Positions 27,315 to 35,248 of a DNA stretch of 64,000 nt are shown one piece after another; the stretch's first letter is position 1, and each line of letters opens with the position of its first letter. The notes below the pieces were generated by a model. It made no database searches and was not told the DNA's origin. It saw only the letters and a program-made list of their open reading frames with translations. This stretch comes from Haliscomenobacter sp. (GTDB lineage: Bacteria; Bacteroidota; Bacteroidia; Chitinophagales; Saprospiraceae): positions 62,001-126,000 of the forward strand of contig JADJPL010000003.1 of assembly GCA_016713275.1 (NCBI GenBank). The letters are read 5' to 3'. A program made the position numbers and the translations under genes.

Positions 27315-27319
27315 TTTAA

Positions 27320-27425
27320 GGTTGAGGCTGGAGCCTCAATCAGGTACAGGACACGAGGCTGGAGCCTCGCGCCAGGACACGGGAGCCTCGCGCCAGGACG
27401 CCAGGACACGAGGCCGGGGCCTCGT
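27320..27425. repeat. Cluster of GAGGC...GCCTC mini-palindromes
   Basis: Four to five short hairpins (TTGAGGCTGGAGCCTCAA, GAGGCTGGAGCCTC, GGGAGCCTC, GAGGCCGGGGCCTC) are separated by CAGGACAC-type spacers. They begin 6 bp after the stop of the persulfide dioxygenase gene, so they may also act as its terminator. Confidence 0.75.
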
Positions 27426-27493
27426 ACTAAGTCGAAAACATACCATCGAGCCGGAAGCCGCGCGTTGCATCGCCGCTTCCGGCTCCTCTCCAA

Positions 27494-28123
27494 ATGAAAA
27501 CCATGCGCCAAACCACCTTTTTTGCTTTGCTTTTCCTGACGGCTCTCGCGGCCATAACCGCTTGCAACCGCCAACCTAAGGCCCCTGAGATCAGTCCGCT
27601 GACGGAAGAAGAATCCGCCCGGTTCCTCGAGCAGGGGCAGGAAATCGCTCAGGCTACGTTTGCCGCTATGAGCGGGCGCCTTCAGGCCGCTATGCAGGAG
27701 GGGGGAGTCGCTCATGCTGCCCAGTACTGCAATACGGCCGCATTACCCATTGCCGATAGCCTGTCTGGCGTTTACGGCGCGAAAATCCGCCGCACCAGCC
27801 TGAAGGTGCGCAACCCGGAAGACCGCCCGGATGACCTGGAAAAATCGGCGCTGGAGCAATACGCCCGCGATTGGTCCGCCCAATTACCTCTTAAGCCGAA
27901 AGCCGTGCTCATAGACAATCAAACCGTCGCTTTCTACGCGCCCATAAAGGTCAATGCCTTTTGCCTTTCCTGCCATGGCGAGGTGGGCGCCTCGTTGAAA
28001 GCGGAGGATTATGCCACCCTGAAATCCCTGTATCCGGAAGACCAGGCAGTCGGATATCAGGATGGAGACTGGCGGGGCCTTTGGAGCATCCGTTTCGACC
28101 GAAACCTTCACGAACCTAAATAG
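27494..28123 (+). CDS. Tll0287-like (DUF3365) heme-binding lipoprotein
   Basis: A 209-residue protein with lipoprotein signal MKTMRQTTFFALLFLTALAAITAC (lipobox Cys24). The body has AAQYCNTAALPIADS, IRRTSLKVRNPEDRPDD and a c-type heme motif CLSCHG near residue 158. These are the marks of the Tll0287/DUF3365 family. It would sit in the periplasm or outer membrane and bind one covalent heme, either as a redox or gas sensor-like module or as an electron carrier. It heads a small run with the following membrane protein and the thioredoxin-domain gene (gaps of 11-12 bp), suggesting one operon. Confidence 0.85.
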   Translation: MKTMRQTTFFALLFLTALAAITACNRQPKAPEISPLTEEESARFLEQGQEIAQATFAAMSGRLQAAMQEGGVAHAAQYCNTAALPIADSLSGVYGAKIRRTSLKVRNPEDRPDDLEKSALEQYARDWSAQLPLKPKAVLIDNQTVAFYAPIKVNAFCLSCHGEVGASLKAEDYATLKSLYPEDQAVGYQDGDWRGLWSIRFDRNLHEPK

Positions 28124-28134
28124 CATACCCATCA

Positions 28135-28401
28135 ATGAACGTTTTACGCACTGTATTGGAATGGAGCCTGGTCCGCAAAATCCAGGGATTTTTTGGTCTG
28201 ATCTTACTAATCGGCTTTGCCGGCCAGCCGGACGACTATGTCTCCCTTGGTTTCGGGCTGTTTTTCCTCACTCAGGCTGTCTTCAACATCGGTTGCGCCG
28301 GCCAGGCCTGCGCGGCGCCTGGGCAGAACGCTTCGCGGAACAACCTGGCAGAGGCAGACCAGGACCTGATGGTGACTTACGAAGAGGTGGAGCGCCGGTA
28401 A
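28135..28401 (+). CDS. Small DUF2892/YgaP-like membrane protein
   Basis: An 88-residue protein with two hydrophobic segments (about 14-29 and 37-55) and a cysteine pair in FNIGCAGQACAAP. This resembles the DUF2892 inner-membrane domain often fused to or found next to rhodaneses (YgaP type), where the second helix ends in an N-x-GC motif. The cytoplasmic tail (DQDLMVTYEEVERR) is polar. In this context it may take part in sulfane-sulfur handling at the membrane, but this is inference. It is tightly spaced between the heme lipoprotein and the thioredoxin-domain protein. Confidence 0.65.
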   Translation: MNVLRTVLEWSLVRKIQGFFGLILLIGFAGQPDDYVSLGFGLFFLTQAVFNIGCAGQACAAPGQNASRNNLAEADQDLMVTYEEVERR

Positions 28402-28413
28402 GCGGCGATAGGA

Positions 28414-30474
28414 ATGAACCGCCTGCAATTGGAATCCAGCCCTTATCTGCGGCAACACGCCGCGAACCCCGTGGATTGGTATGCCTGGGGGGAGGAAGCG
28501 CTTGGGAAGGCCCGCCGGGAAAACAAACCTGTTCTCGTCAGCATCGGTTATTCTACCTGTCATTGGTGCCATGTGATGGAACGGGAAAGTTTTGAAGACC
28601 CCGAGGTGGCCGCCTTGATGAACCACTATTTCATCAACATCAAAATCGACCGGGAAGAACGCCCCGATCTGGATCAGTTGTACATGGATGCCTGCCAGGC
28701 GCTGACTGGAACAGGCGGATGGCCGCTGAACGTCTTCCTGACCCCTGAGGGGAAGCCTTTTTTGCCGGGACCTACTTCCCCCCACAACCGGGTTTTAAGC
28801 GTATGTCCTGGGTACAGGCCCTGGAATATGCCGCCTATAATTTTTACGAAAACCGGGAAGCCGTCGACCGGCAAGCGGAGCGAATTGCCGGTACCTTGCT
28901 TCGCGCGGAGCAGTTGATGACGGCTACCCCGTTTTCTCCTCTCCAAGGCGAAGCTCCGTTTTCTCCATCCTGGGCCGAACAGGTTTTCCAAATGTTCCGG
29001 ACCCGGTTTGACGTAGAGGAAGGCGGTTTTGATCAGGCGCCTAAATTTCCGAATACGATGGCGCTGGAGTTTTTGCTTCGCTATGCCACGCTGTTCCGGA
29101 GCAGGGAAGCCTGGGACCACGTGGCATTTTCCCTGCAAAAAATCCTGTACGGCGGTATTTTTGATCAACTGGGCGGCGGCGTTGCCCGCTATGCCACCGA
29201 CCGAACCTGGTTTGTGCCGCATTTTGAAAAAATGCTGTACGATAATGCCCTCCTGGCCCGGCTTTTGGCCGATGCGTACCGGGTTTCGCCCCAGCCCTTG
29301 TTCCGCGAAGGATTGGAAGCTACGCTGGGGTTTGTCCTCCGGGAGCTTTCCGGACCGGATGGGAGGTTTTATGCGGCGCTGGACGCCGATGCGGAAGGGG
29401 AGGAGGGAGGTTACTATACCTGGTATGCCGACGAGATCAAAACCATACTCGGCGAGGACACCGAGTGGTTTATGGGATATTTCAACGCCACCGAAGGAGG
29501 CAACTGGGAAGCGAAAAATATTCTCTATCGGCGGGAGCCGGCTCCGGATTTCGCCAGGCGCCAGGGTCTAGATCCCGCGTTTTTTTGAAAGCTGGCTGGA
29601 CCGGGTCAAAAAGGAAATGCTCGAGGTGCGTCTGGCGTTGCCCCGTCCTCATCGCGACGAAAACGTGTTGCTGGGTTGGAACGCTCTGGCGGTCAATGCC
29701 TTTACCCATGCTTTTCACGCCCTGGGCAATCCCGAGTATCAAGCCCGGGCCCTGGATGGGATGACCTTCCTGCAACATCGGTTCCTTGCTCCCGATGGGG
29801 AAACACTATTCCATCAATTGGACGAAGGGGAAAAGCCAGGGATGGTGGCGTTTCTCAACGATTACGCGTTTTTTATTGAAGCGCTTCTCGACGTGTATAC
29901 CCTCGATTTTAACCCAGACCGTCTCCGGCTGGCCCTTCGCCTGACGGAAACCGCAATCCGGGATTTCTACGACGAGGAAGACGGGCTATTTTTCTTTACG
30001 GAAAAAGGCCGGGAGGACCTTTTCCTTCGCCGCAAGGAGCTCTACGACGCCGAGATGCCTTCTGGCATTGCGACGATGATTTCTAACCTGCAACGTCTTT
30101 CGGTAATTTTCGACCGCCGGGATTTGCGTGCGCTGGCGGAAAAAGCGATGCGCGCAGTGCGAAACACCGTTACCGAAGATCCGATGCCGTTTGCCCGGTA
30201 TGCTACGGCCATGCTCCAGGAAGTGGGCGGGGCGGCAGAGATCGCTGTAGTGGGGCCTGATGCCAATACCGGCGCTGCAGATTTATGCCGGAAATTCCTC
30301 CCCGGGGTTGTCCTTATGGCGGATGAGCGGGAAAACCCGGAATTCCCCTTGTTGTCGGGCAGGGGAGCGGCAGAAGGCCGAACGGCATTTTACCTCTGCC
30401 AGGATTATGCCTGCCAGCGGCCGGTTGACAGCGCGGAAGCGGTATGGAAATCTCTTTCCTTTTACATTCCTTGA
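28414..30474 (+). CDS. Thioredoxin-domain / six-hairpin glycosidase-like protein (YyaL/Spata20 type), two frameshifts
   Basis: An approximately 685-residue cytoplasmic protein. It opens with the family N-terminus ([25 protein letters not shown]) and a thioredoxin-like domain with redox motif CHWC in [20 protein letters not shown]. The alpha/alpha-barrel follows ([73 protein letters not shown]). The frame shifts near 28765 and in a seven-T run at 29580-29586. Removing one T there gives the expected DPAFFESWL. The biochemical role of this family is not established. The end overlaps the convergent SDR gene by 13 bp. It is likely in an operon with 27494 and 28135. Confidence 0.85.
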
Positions 30475-31226
30475 GCGGTCATGCCGCCATCTACTACCAG
30501 GTTTTGGCCGGTAATGTAAGACGCTTTATCCATGCATAAGAACGCTATGGCTGCGGCTACTTCTTCCGCTTCTGCAATGCGGCCTAAGGGCGTATTGTTC
30601 AGAATGAGGGCCAGGCGGTCCGGCTGTTGAAGCACCGGTTCGGCCAACGGAGTACGGGTGTACCAGGGCGAAACAGCGTTGACGCGGATGCCCAGCGGCG
30701 CCCATTCCACCGCCAGGTGGCGGGTCATTTGAATCAGGCCGGCTTTGGTCATGCCATAGGGCGCTCCGCTGCGCACATCCACCAGCCCTGCCACGGAGGC
30801 AACATTGACCACGCTGGCGTTGCCCGACGCTTTCAGCAGGGGGAAAAACAATTGGGTCATGGCCATAGCACTGAACAGGTTGGTCTCAAAAACCCGGCGA
30901 TACTCGCTTTCTTCGTAGTCCGCGTAGCTTTTTCGGATATTCATTCCCGTGTTATTGACCAGGATATCCAGCCGGTCCCACCGGTTTAGGACCTGTTCCA
31001 ATACCCGCTGCTGATCGCGGGGATGGCTGACGTCCGCAGGAGTGCCCCATGCCGGGATACCCAATGGCTCCAGTTCGTCGATGGCGGCCTGAAGACCGGG
31101 TTCGTTGCGGGCGATCAGGCACACCTCAGCGCCCAAAAGCCCCATCTCGCGGGCGGCGGCAAAGCCAATGCCTTTGCTGCTGCCGGTAATCAGCGCCCGT
31201 TTTTCGGTTAGATTCCAGCTATTCAT
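30462..31226 (-). CDS. Short-chain dehydrogenase/reductase (tropinone-reductase-like)
   Basis: A 254-residue classical SDR with the NAD(P)-binding motif TGSSKGIG (about 14-21), NNTGMN in place of NNAG, the catalytic Ser in NVASVAG, and Tyr-x3-Lys in YGMTK. The C-terminus [17 protein letters not shown] is typical. It reduces a carbonyl or oxidises an alcohol in the cytoplasm; the substrate is unknown. Its start overlaps the end of the upstream acetyltransferase gene by 8 bp on the same strand, so the two, and probably the dioxygenase-methyltransferase gene before them, form one operon. Confidence 0.92.
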   Translation of the reverse strand: MNSWNLTEKRALITGSSKGIGFAAAREMGLLGAEVCLIARNEPGLQAAIDELEPLGIPAWGTPADVSHPRDQQRVLEQVLNRWDRLDILVNNTGMNIRKSYADYEESEYRRVFETNLFSAMAMTQLFFPLLKASGNASVVNVASVAGLVDVRSGAPYGMTKAGLIQMTRHLAVEWAPLGIRVNAVSPWYTRTPLAEPVLQQPDRLALILNNTPLGRIAEAEEVAAAIAFLCMDKASYITGQNLVVDGGMTAQGM

Positions 31227-31752
31227 ATTGGGATAAATTAAGGTACATCAACCAGTCGTCCTGGGGGTCGGCGCCCATCAGGAAGCATTGCTCGCCGAAC
31301 CGGGCGAGTCCCTGCCGCTCGTACCATTGGATGGACGGTGTGTTTTTTTTCCACACCCCCAGCCAAAGATATTCCTGCCCGAAGGTCTGTCCGGTTTCGA
31401 TGGCTTTGTCCAGGAGCGCCTTTCCAATGCCCATGCCTTTGTATAGTTTTTGCGCGTAGATCCGTTCCAGTTCCATATGCGGCGCGTCTTCGGGAAGCCC
31501 GGAAACCTGCCGGTTCAAATTGATTTTGCAGTATCCCGCGAGCCCGCCTTCGTAATAGGCCAGGAAAAAAAGCGACGCGGGAGACAGAAGCTCCTCTTGG
31601 AGTTTTTCCTCGGTAAAGGCAGATTCCACGTAGTCCCAGAAATGCAGGGGGTCGTTCTGCCGTTCGTAGGTATCGATGAAGGTTTCCCTGCTGAGGTCGA
31701 CCAGGAGGAGCAGGTGTTCGGGCTGTGCCTGAAGAATTTGGATCGGGTTCAT
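31219..31752 (-). CDS. GNAT family N-acetyltransferase
   Basis: A 177-residue GCN5-related acetyltransferase. The acetyl-CoA loop is seen as ERIYAQKLYKGMGIGKALLDKAIE (Q/R-x-x-G-x-G/A type). It is preceded by the strand pair FFLAYYEGGLAGYCKIN and followed by WLGVWKKNTPSIQWYERQGLARFGE. It probably acetylates an amino group of a small molecule or protein; the acceptor cannot be predicted. It lies 14 bp after the dioxygenase-methyltransferase gene and overlaps the SDR gene by 8 bp, so co-transcription is likely. A possible shared small-molecule pathway is speculation. Confidence 0.88.
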   Translation of the reverse strand: MNPIQILQAQPEHLLLLVDLSRETFIDTYERQNDPLHFWDYVESAFTEEKLQEELLSPASLFFLAYYEGGLAGYCKINLNRQVSGLPEDAPHMELERIYAQKLYKGMGIGKALLDKAIETGQTFGQEYLWLGVWKKNTPSIQWYERQGLARFGEQCFLMGADPQDDWLMYLNLSQYE

Positions 31753-31766
31753 GTGCGGTGTGGGCG

Positions 31767-33395
31767 TTATTTTTTTGCTATGACGATATAACGAGTAGAA
31801 GGACAGCTGTCTGCGGCCTCAGGTATAGGGGCAAGGGTCACGGCATCGTACAAGTCAACCCCGCTGGCAAAATAGCGCTCGAAATAGCGGCGAACCCGGT
31901 TCATGGGAGGCAAAAACCGTTGGTGCTTTCCGGCGTAGGTGACCTCCATCGGGCCATCGGCAAAGCTGATATTGACGATTTCACTCTCCTGGAACATAGC
32001 GCCCTGCTCTTCGATTAATTGGGGCGTCCGCAGGGAAATCACCTGCTTATCGCGCGAATAGAGGATATTGGGATACCACCGGATATGGTCGGGAGTAATA
32101 AAATCCCCCAGGAAATACCCGCCGGGGCGGAGTTGGGAAGCCGCTGTTTTTACGGCTTGTTCAAAAGCGGTATGGGGAAGGTAGTGGAATACGTTCAGGC
32201 CGCTGTAAACGATGTCCCACGGATGTCCTCCTGTGTTTTCCTCCATGTGCAGCAGATCGAGTTCCCAAGCCTGAATCCGCTTTCGGGCCTCCGCGAGCAT
32301 GGCGGGCGAAACATCCGTGCCCCAGAGCTGGGCATAGGGGACGTGAAACTGGTCGATCAGATGCCGTTCTGCCAGGCCGGTGCCGCATCCCAGGGATAGC
32401 ACCGTTTGATCAGGCCAGGAAATACCGTATTGGCGGGTAAAGAACTCCAGGTATTGGCGCATAAACTGGTCGAAGCTGGGCTGGCCAATGACCGCGTCGT
32501 AAAACTCGGCATACCGGTGAAACCGGTCGTTCTGAGCTTGCTCATCCTGGAGTTCGCGCTGGAGTTTGGAGGCTTCTTTCAGTTCGCGGTTCAGGATACG
32601 CCAATAGACGGAGTTGGTTTGGCGGCCATCGGCGTTGGCGTTGGTTTCCAGGCAACGCAGCAGGAAATCGCGGTTTTCGGGAGCAAAAATCGCTGCCTGA
32701 GCTTCCTCCAGGGTATAGCCGGAGCGCTCGTAATCCAATGGCGCCATTTGGCGCATCCGGCGGAAGAGTTCGATATGGAAACGAATTTTCGTTGGAAAAT
32801 CCGGAACCGGGGCCGGTTCGGTTGACCCGATAGCCGCTGTGGGCAAGGCAAAGAACACGCCGCCGTTAACGCGCTGGATCTGTTGCTTGAACAGATCAAA
32901 AACCCGGGCGTCTCCGGTAATGGAAGGGTCGTCTTCGGGCTCCCCGTAGATGTGCAGGCTGAGGAAGGGCTGATCTGCCGTAGGGTTGCCCATCTGGTGC
33001 ACCAGGTCGTGATGCACCCCTACCGCTTCATAAGGCTCCATCTGCCACCGCGCAAGTGTGCTGATCCTCCCACTGTCCACCCGGAAGGTAGCGTGCTCGG
33101 CAGGGCCGAACACCTGGACTGCTCCCCATTGGGTGTGCCCATGATCATGAATGGAGGAAAAGTCGCCCGGTTTCCAGGACATGACCATGATCTCAAAGTT
33201 AGGCCCTTTATACGCCATTTTGCGTCCGTAGCTGTCTGCATCCGGATGGTCGAAATCAGCCCAGGGGAGTAATTCTTCCGGGCGGACATTGGCATCGAGC
33301 AGCAGCTTCCTCATTTGGCCAGGGGTGAGCAGGCGGTTCTGGTGAAGGTGGTTTGCGATGGATTGCAGCGAAGGCGGAAGAAAGTGGTTGGTCAT
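31767..33395 (-). CDS. Cysteine-dioxygenase-like cupin fused to a SAM methyltransferase
   Basis: A 542-residue protein with an unusual architecture. Residues about 60-170 form a CDO-type cupin with WKPGDFSSIHDHGHTQWG; His83, His85 and His133 (DLVHQMGN) match the three iron ligands of cysteine dioxygenase. Residues about 200-300 are a helical linker. Residues about 300-540 form a class-I SAM methyltransferase (motif I VLSLGCGTGLAE at 332-343, WGTDVSPAMLAEAR, RPGGYFLGDFI). A plausible activity is oxidation of a thiol to a sulfinate combined with methyl transfer to the same or a related substrate. The substrate is unknown. It lies in the sulfur region but heads an operon with GNAT and SDR genes divergent from thioredoxin. 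Confidence 0.8.
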   Translation of the reverse strand: MTNHFLPPSLQSIANHLHQNRLLTPGQMRKLLLDANVRPEELLPWADFDHPDADSYGRKMAYKGPNFEIMVMSWKPGDFSSIHDHGHTQWGAVQVFGPAEHATFRVDSGRISTLARWQMEPYEAVGVHHDLVHQMGNPTADQPFLSLHIYGEPEDDPSITGDARVFDLFKQQIQRVNGGVFFALPTAAIGSTEPAPVPDFPTKIRFHIELFRRMRQMAPLDYERSGYTLEEAQAAIFAPENRDFLLRCLETNANADGRQTNSVYWRILNRELKEASKLQRELQDEQAQNDRFHRYAEFYDAVIGQPSFDQFMRQYLEFFTRQYGISWPDQTVLSLGCGTGLAERHLIDQFHVPYAQLWGTDVSPAMLAEARKRIQAWELDLLHMEENTGGHPWDIVYSGLNVFHYLPHTAFEQAVKTAASQLRPGGYFLGDFITPDHIRWYPNILYSRDKQVISLRTPQLIEEQGAMFQESEIVNISFADGPMEVTYAGKHQRFLPPMNRVRRYFERYFASGVDLYDAVTLAPIPEAADSCPSTRYIVIAKK

Positions 33396-33436
33396 TTTTT
33401 AATGCTTTTTCGTTTCGTCGGCACAAAGGGTTGCGG

Positions 33437-33512
33437 CGCTCTAAAAAGACCGCTCTTTGTTATAAGAGAAAATATTTTTAGGCGGCCATGGGCAAAAACC
33501 GTCTTTTGAGTC
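33437..33512. repeat. Dispersed palindromic element, copy B (degenerate)
   Basis: CTAAAAAGACCGCTCTTTG (33441-33459) is partly complementary to GGCAAAAACCGTCTTTTGAG (33491-33510). The centre is A/T-rich (AGAGAAAATATTTTTA). It shares the AAAAGACCG...TCTTTTGA arms with copies A, C and D. Confidence 0.6.
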
Positions 33513-33548
33513 AGGAATATAAAAATAACGGGAACACCTGAATATTTG

Positions 33549-33629
33549 AGTGATTCCCGTCACCTGAACCGGATTTTTGCGGATTGTGACGCGGGTCACT
33601 GTTGGAAGCCAGGGGACGAACGATCTTTG
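33549..33629 (+). promoter_or_regulatory. Tandem Crp/Fnr-type boxes and promoter of the thioredoxin-YeeE/YedE operon
   Basis: The main box is TGTGA-CGCGGG-TCACT (33585-33600, centre 33592.5). An upstream box, AGTGA-TTCCCG-TCACC, is at 33549-33564. The -7-like element GATCTTTG (33622-33629) begins 29.5 nt after the main centre, the same spacing as at three other promoters. The divergent dioxygenase-methyltransferase gene could share the upstream box. Confidence 0.65.
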
Positions 33630-33681
33630 CCCTGTACAACGCTTGAATTAAAAGTGTTGTTTATCTTTAAATGGACATAAA

Positions 33682-33999
33682 ATGGAGAAGAAAGTATCTT
33701 TCAAAGAGTTGATCGCCGGGGACAAGCCGGTTTTAGTGGATTTTTCGGCAGAATGGTGCGGGCCTTGCAAGGCCATGGCGCCCATTTTGCGCGATGTGGC
33801 AGGGGCGATTGGAGAAAAAGCCTCTATCGTGAAAATCGACGTCGACCGCAACCCGGCTCTTGCACAGCAAATGCAGATCGTGGGCGTCCCGACTTTTGTG
33901 CTGTTCAAGAATGGGCAGGTTAAGTGGCGCCAGTCCGGTATGCAATCGGCGCATCAATTGACTTCGGTGATCAACCAATACGCGGAGCAGGAAGTGTAA
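33682..33999 (+). CDS. Thioredoxin
   Basis: A 105-residue classical thioredoxin with active site WCGPC (Cys26, Cys29), the cis-proline loop GVPTF and no signal peptide. It reduces disulfides and can release sulfane sulfur from persulfides in the cytoplasm. It is the first gene of a run followed at 40 bp by the YeeE/YedE half-transporter. Together with the Crp/Fnr-type promoter this places it in the sulfur regulon of this window rather than as the housekeeping thioredoxin (inference). The length is normal. Confidence 0.94.
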   Translation: MEKKVSFKELIAGDKPVLVDFSAEWCGPCKAMAPILRDVAGAIGEKASIVKIDVDRNPALAQQMQIVGVPTFVLFKNGQVKWRQSGMQSAHQLTSVINQYAEQEV

Positions 34000-34038
34000 G
34001 ATCCGTAAGCCGAAACCAATTTAAATCGAACAATACGT

Positions 34039-34632
34039 ATGGAAACAACGCTCACACTTGGCTTTGTGGAGCTGATCAGCCAACCCTGGCATTGGTCGGT
34101 TTCGGGGGCCGCCATCGCGCTGACCCTCTTTCTGCTGACCTGGATGGGACGCAGTTTTGGGGTGTCGATGACGTTTAAAGACACTTGCGGGCTTTTCGGC
34201 GCCGAAAAGATCAATGATTTTTTCAAGGTTGACTGGCCCAACGAAACCTGGCGAATGGTGTTTGTTTTCGGTGGACTGGCAGGGGGCGTGATCGCCGGAT
34301 TATACCTGCGCAGCCCGGAGGCGGCAGCTATTTCCCAGTCGACCATCAGCCATCTGGCCGACTGGGGGCTTTCGTATCCCGAAGGCGATTCCAAAGGCCT
34401 GGGGTTTGTACCCACGGACTTTTTTAACTTTTCCAGCGTGAAAGGAATTATCCTGGCGCTTTTAGGCGGCTTTTTAGTAGGGTTCGGCGCCCGGTATGCG
34501 GACGGATGCACTTCCGGCCATGCCATCACGGGGCTGTCTCACCTTCAGGTGTCGTCGCTGATCACGGTCATCGGTTTTTTTATCGGAGGCCTGGTCATGA
34601 CGCATCTGCTGATGCCGCTAATGTTCGGATAA
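34039..34632 (+). CDS. YeeE/YedE family sulfur transporter, half 1
   Basis: A 197-residue membrane protein with four to five helices. Its signature GFGARYADGCTSGHAITGLSH near 150-170 matches the conserved cysteine motif GCTSGH of thiosulfate transporter TsuA (YeeE). In many Bacteroidota the transporter is split into this half and a DUF6691 half, encoded next. The conserved cysteines relay thiosulfate or a related sulfur species through the membrane. The insert FKDTCGLFGAEKINDFFKVDWP is usual in this subfamily. It is transcribed with thioredoxin (40 bp) and DUF6691 (33 bp). Confidence 0.9.
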   Translation: METTLTLGFVELISQPWHWSVSGAAIALTLFLLTWMGRSFGVSMTFKDTCGLFGAEKINDFFKVDWPNETWRMVFVFGGLAGGVIAGLYLRSPEAAAISQSTISHLADWGLSYPEGDSKGLGFVPTDFFNFSSVKGIILALLGGFLVGFGARYADGCTSGHAITGLSHLQVSSLITVIGFFIGGLVMTHLLMPLMFG

Positions 34633-34665
34633 TTTTTTCCCTCAACCATTAACTGGAAAAGCATA

Positions 34666-35079
34666 ATGAAAAATATAGCCTTTTTTGCCGTAGGGATTTT
34701 CTTTGGCATCACGATGACGAAATCGGAAGCCATCTCCTGGTTTCGCATTCACGAGATGTTCCGATTTGAGAGCTTTCACATGTACGGGATTATTGGGACG
34801 GCGGTAGTGCTCGGCGCCATCATCCTCCAGGTCATGAAGCGCACGAAAATGAAAACCTGGAATGGAAACGTCGTAGAATATACGCCTATGCCGTTTAACC
34901 TGGCCCGGCACCTGATTTCGGGAACGATTTTCGGCCTGGGATGGGCGCTGGTGGGTTGCTGCCCGGGGCCTATGTACGTGCTGGTAGGGCATGGGTACTG
35001 GATCATTCTCGTCGTCATCGCAGGCGCTGTTTTGGGGACCTTCTCTTATGGGCTGGTCAAGCATAAGCTCCCGCATTAA
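34666..35079 (+). CDS. DUF6691 / YeeE-YedE family protein, half 2
   Basis: A 137-residue membrane protein with four hydrophobic segments and the motif IFGLGWALVGCCPGPMYVLVGHG (about 90-112). It is the second conserved cysteine half of split YeeE/YedE transporters; the usual motif is GxGWALTGACPGP, here with Cys-Cys. It presumably pairs with the preceding half to form the thiosulfate or sulfur-species pore. It is the last gene of the thioredoxin operon, which ends at the hairpin at 35136-35166. Confidence 0.9.
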   Translation: MKNIAFFAVGIFFGITMTKSEAISWFRIHEMFRFESFHMYGIIGTAVVLGAIILQVMKRTKMKTWNGNVVEYTPMPFNLARHLISGTIFGLGWALVGCCPGPMYVLVGHGYWIILVVIAGAVLGTFSYGLVKHKLPH

Positions 35080-35135
35080 GAAATACCCATTGGGTTAAAG
35101 ATAATAATCGGGTGATTTTCATTAGGGTTTGAATG

Positions 35136-35166
35136 GGCGGCTTCTCTTGGAAGCCGCCGTTTTTTT
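35136..35166 (+). terminator. Rho-independent terminator of the thioredoxin-YeeE/YedE operon
   Basis: GGCGGCTT, loop, AAGCCGCC is followed by GTTTTTTT, 57 bp after the stop at 35079. Confidence 0.85.
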
Positions 35167-35248
35167 AGAGCCACGGGCAACGGGGTACCGGTATAATTGC
35201 CTAACGCTTGGGATGGTTTTGATTTTCTGATCGTTTAATTCGGTTCGC

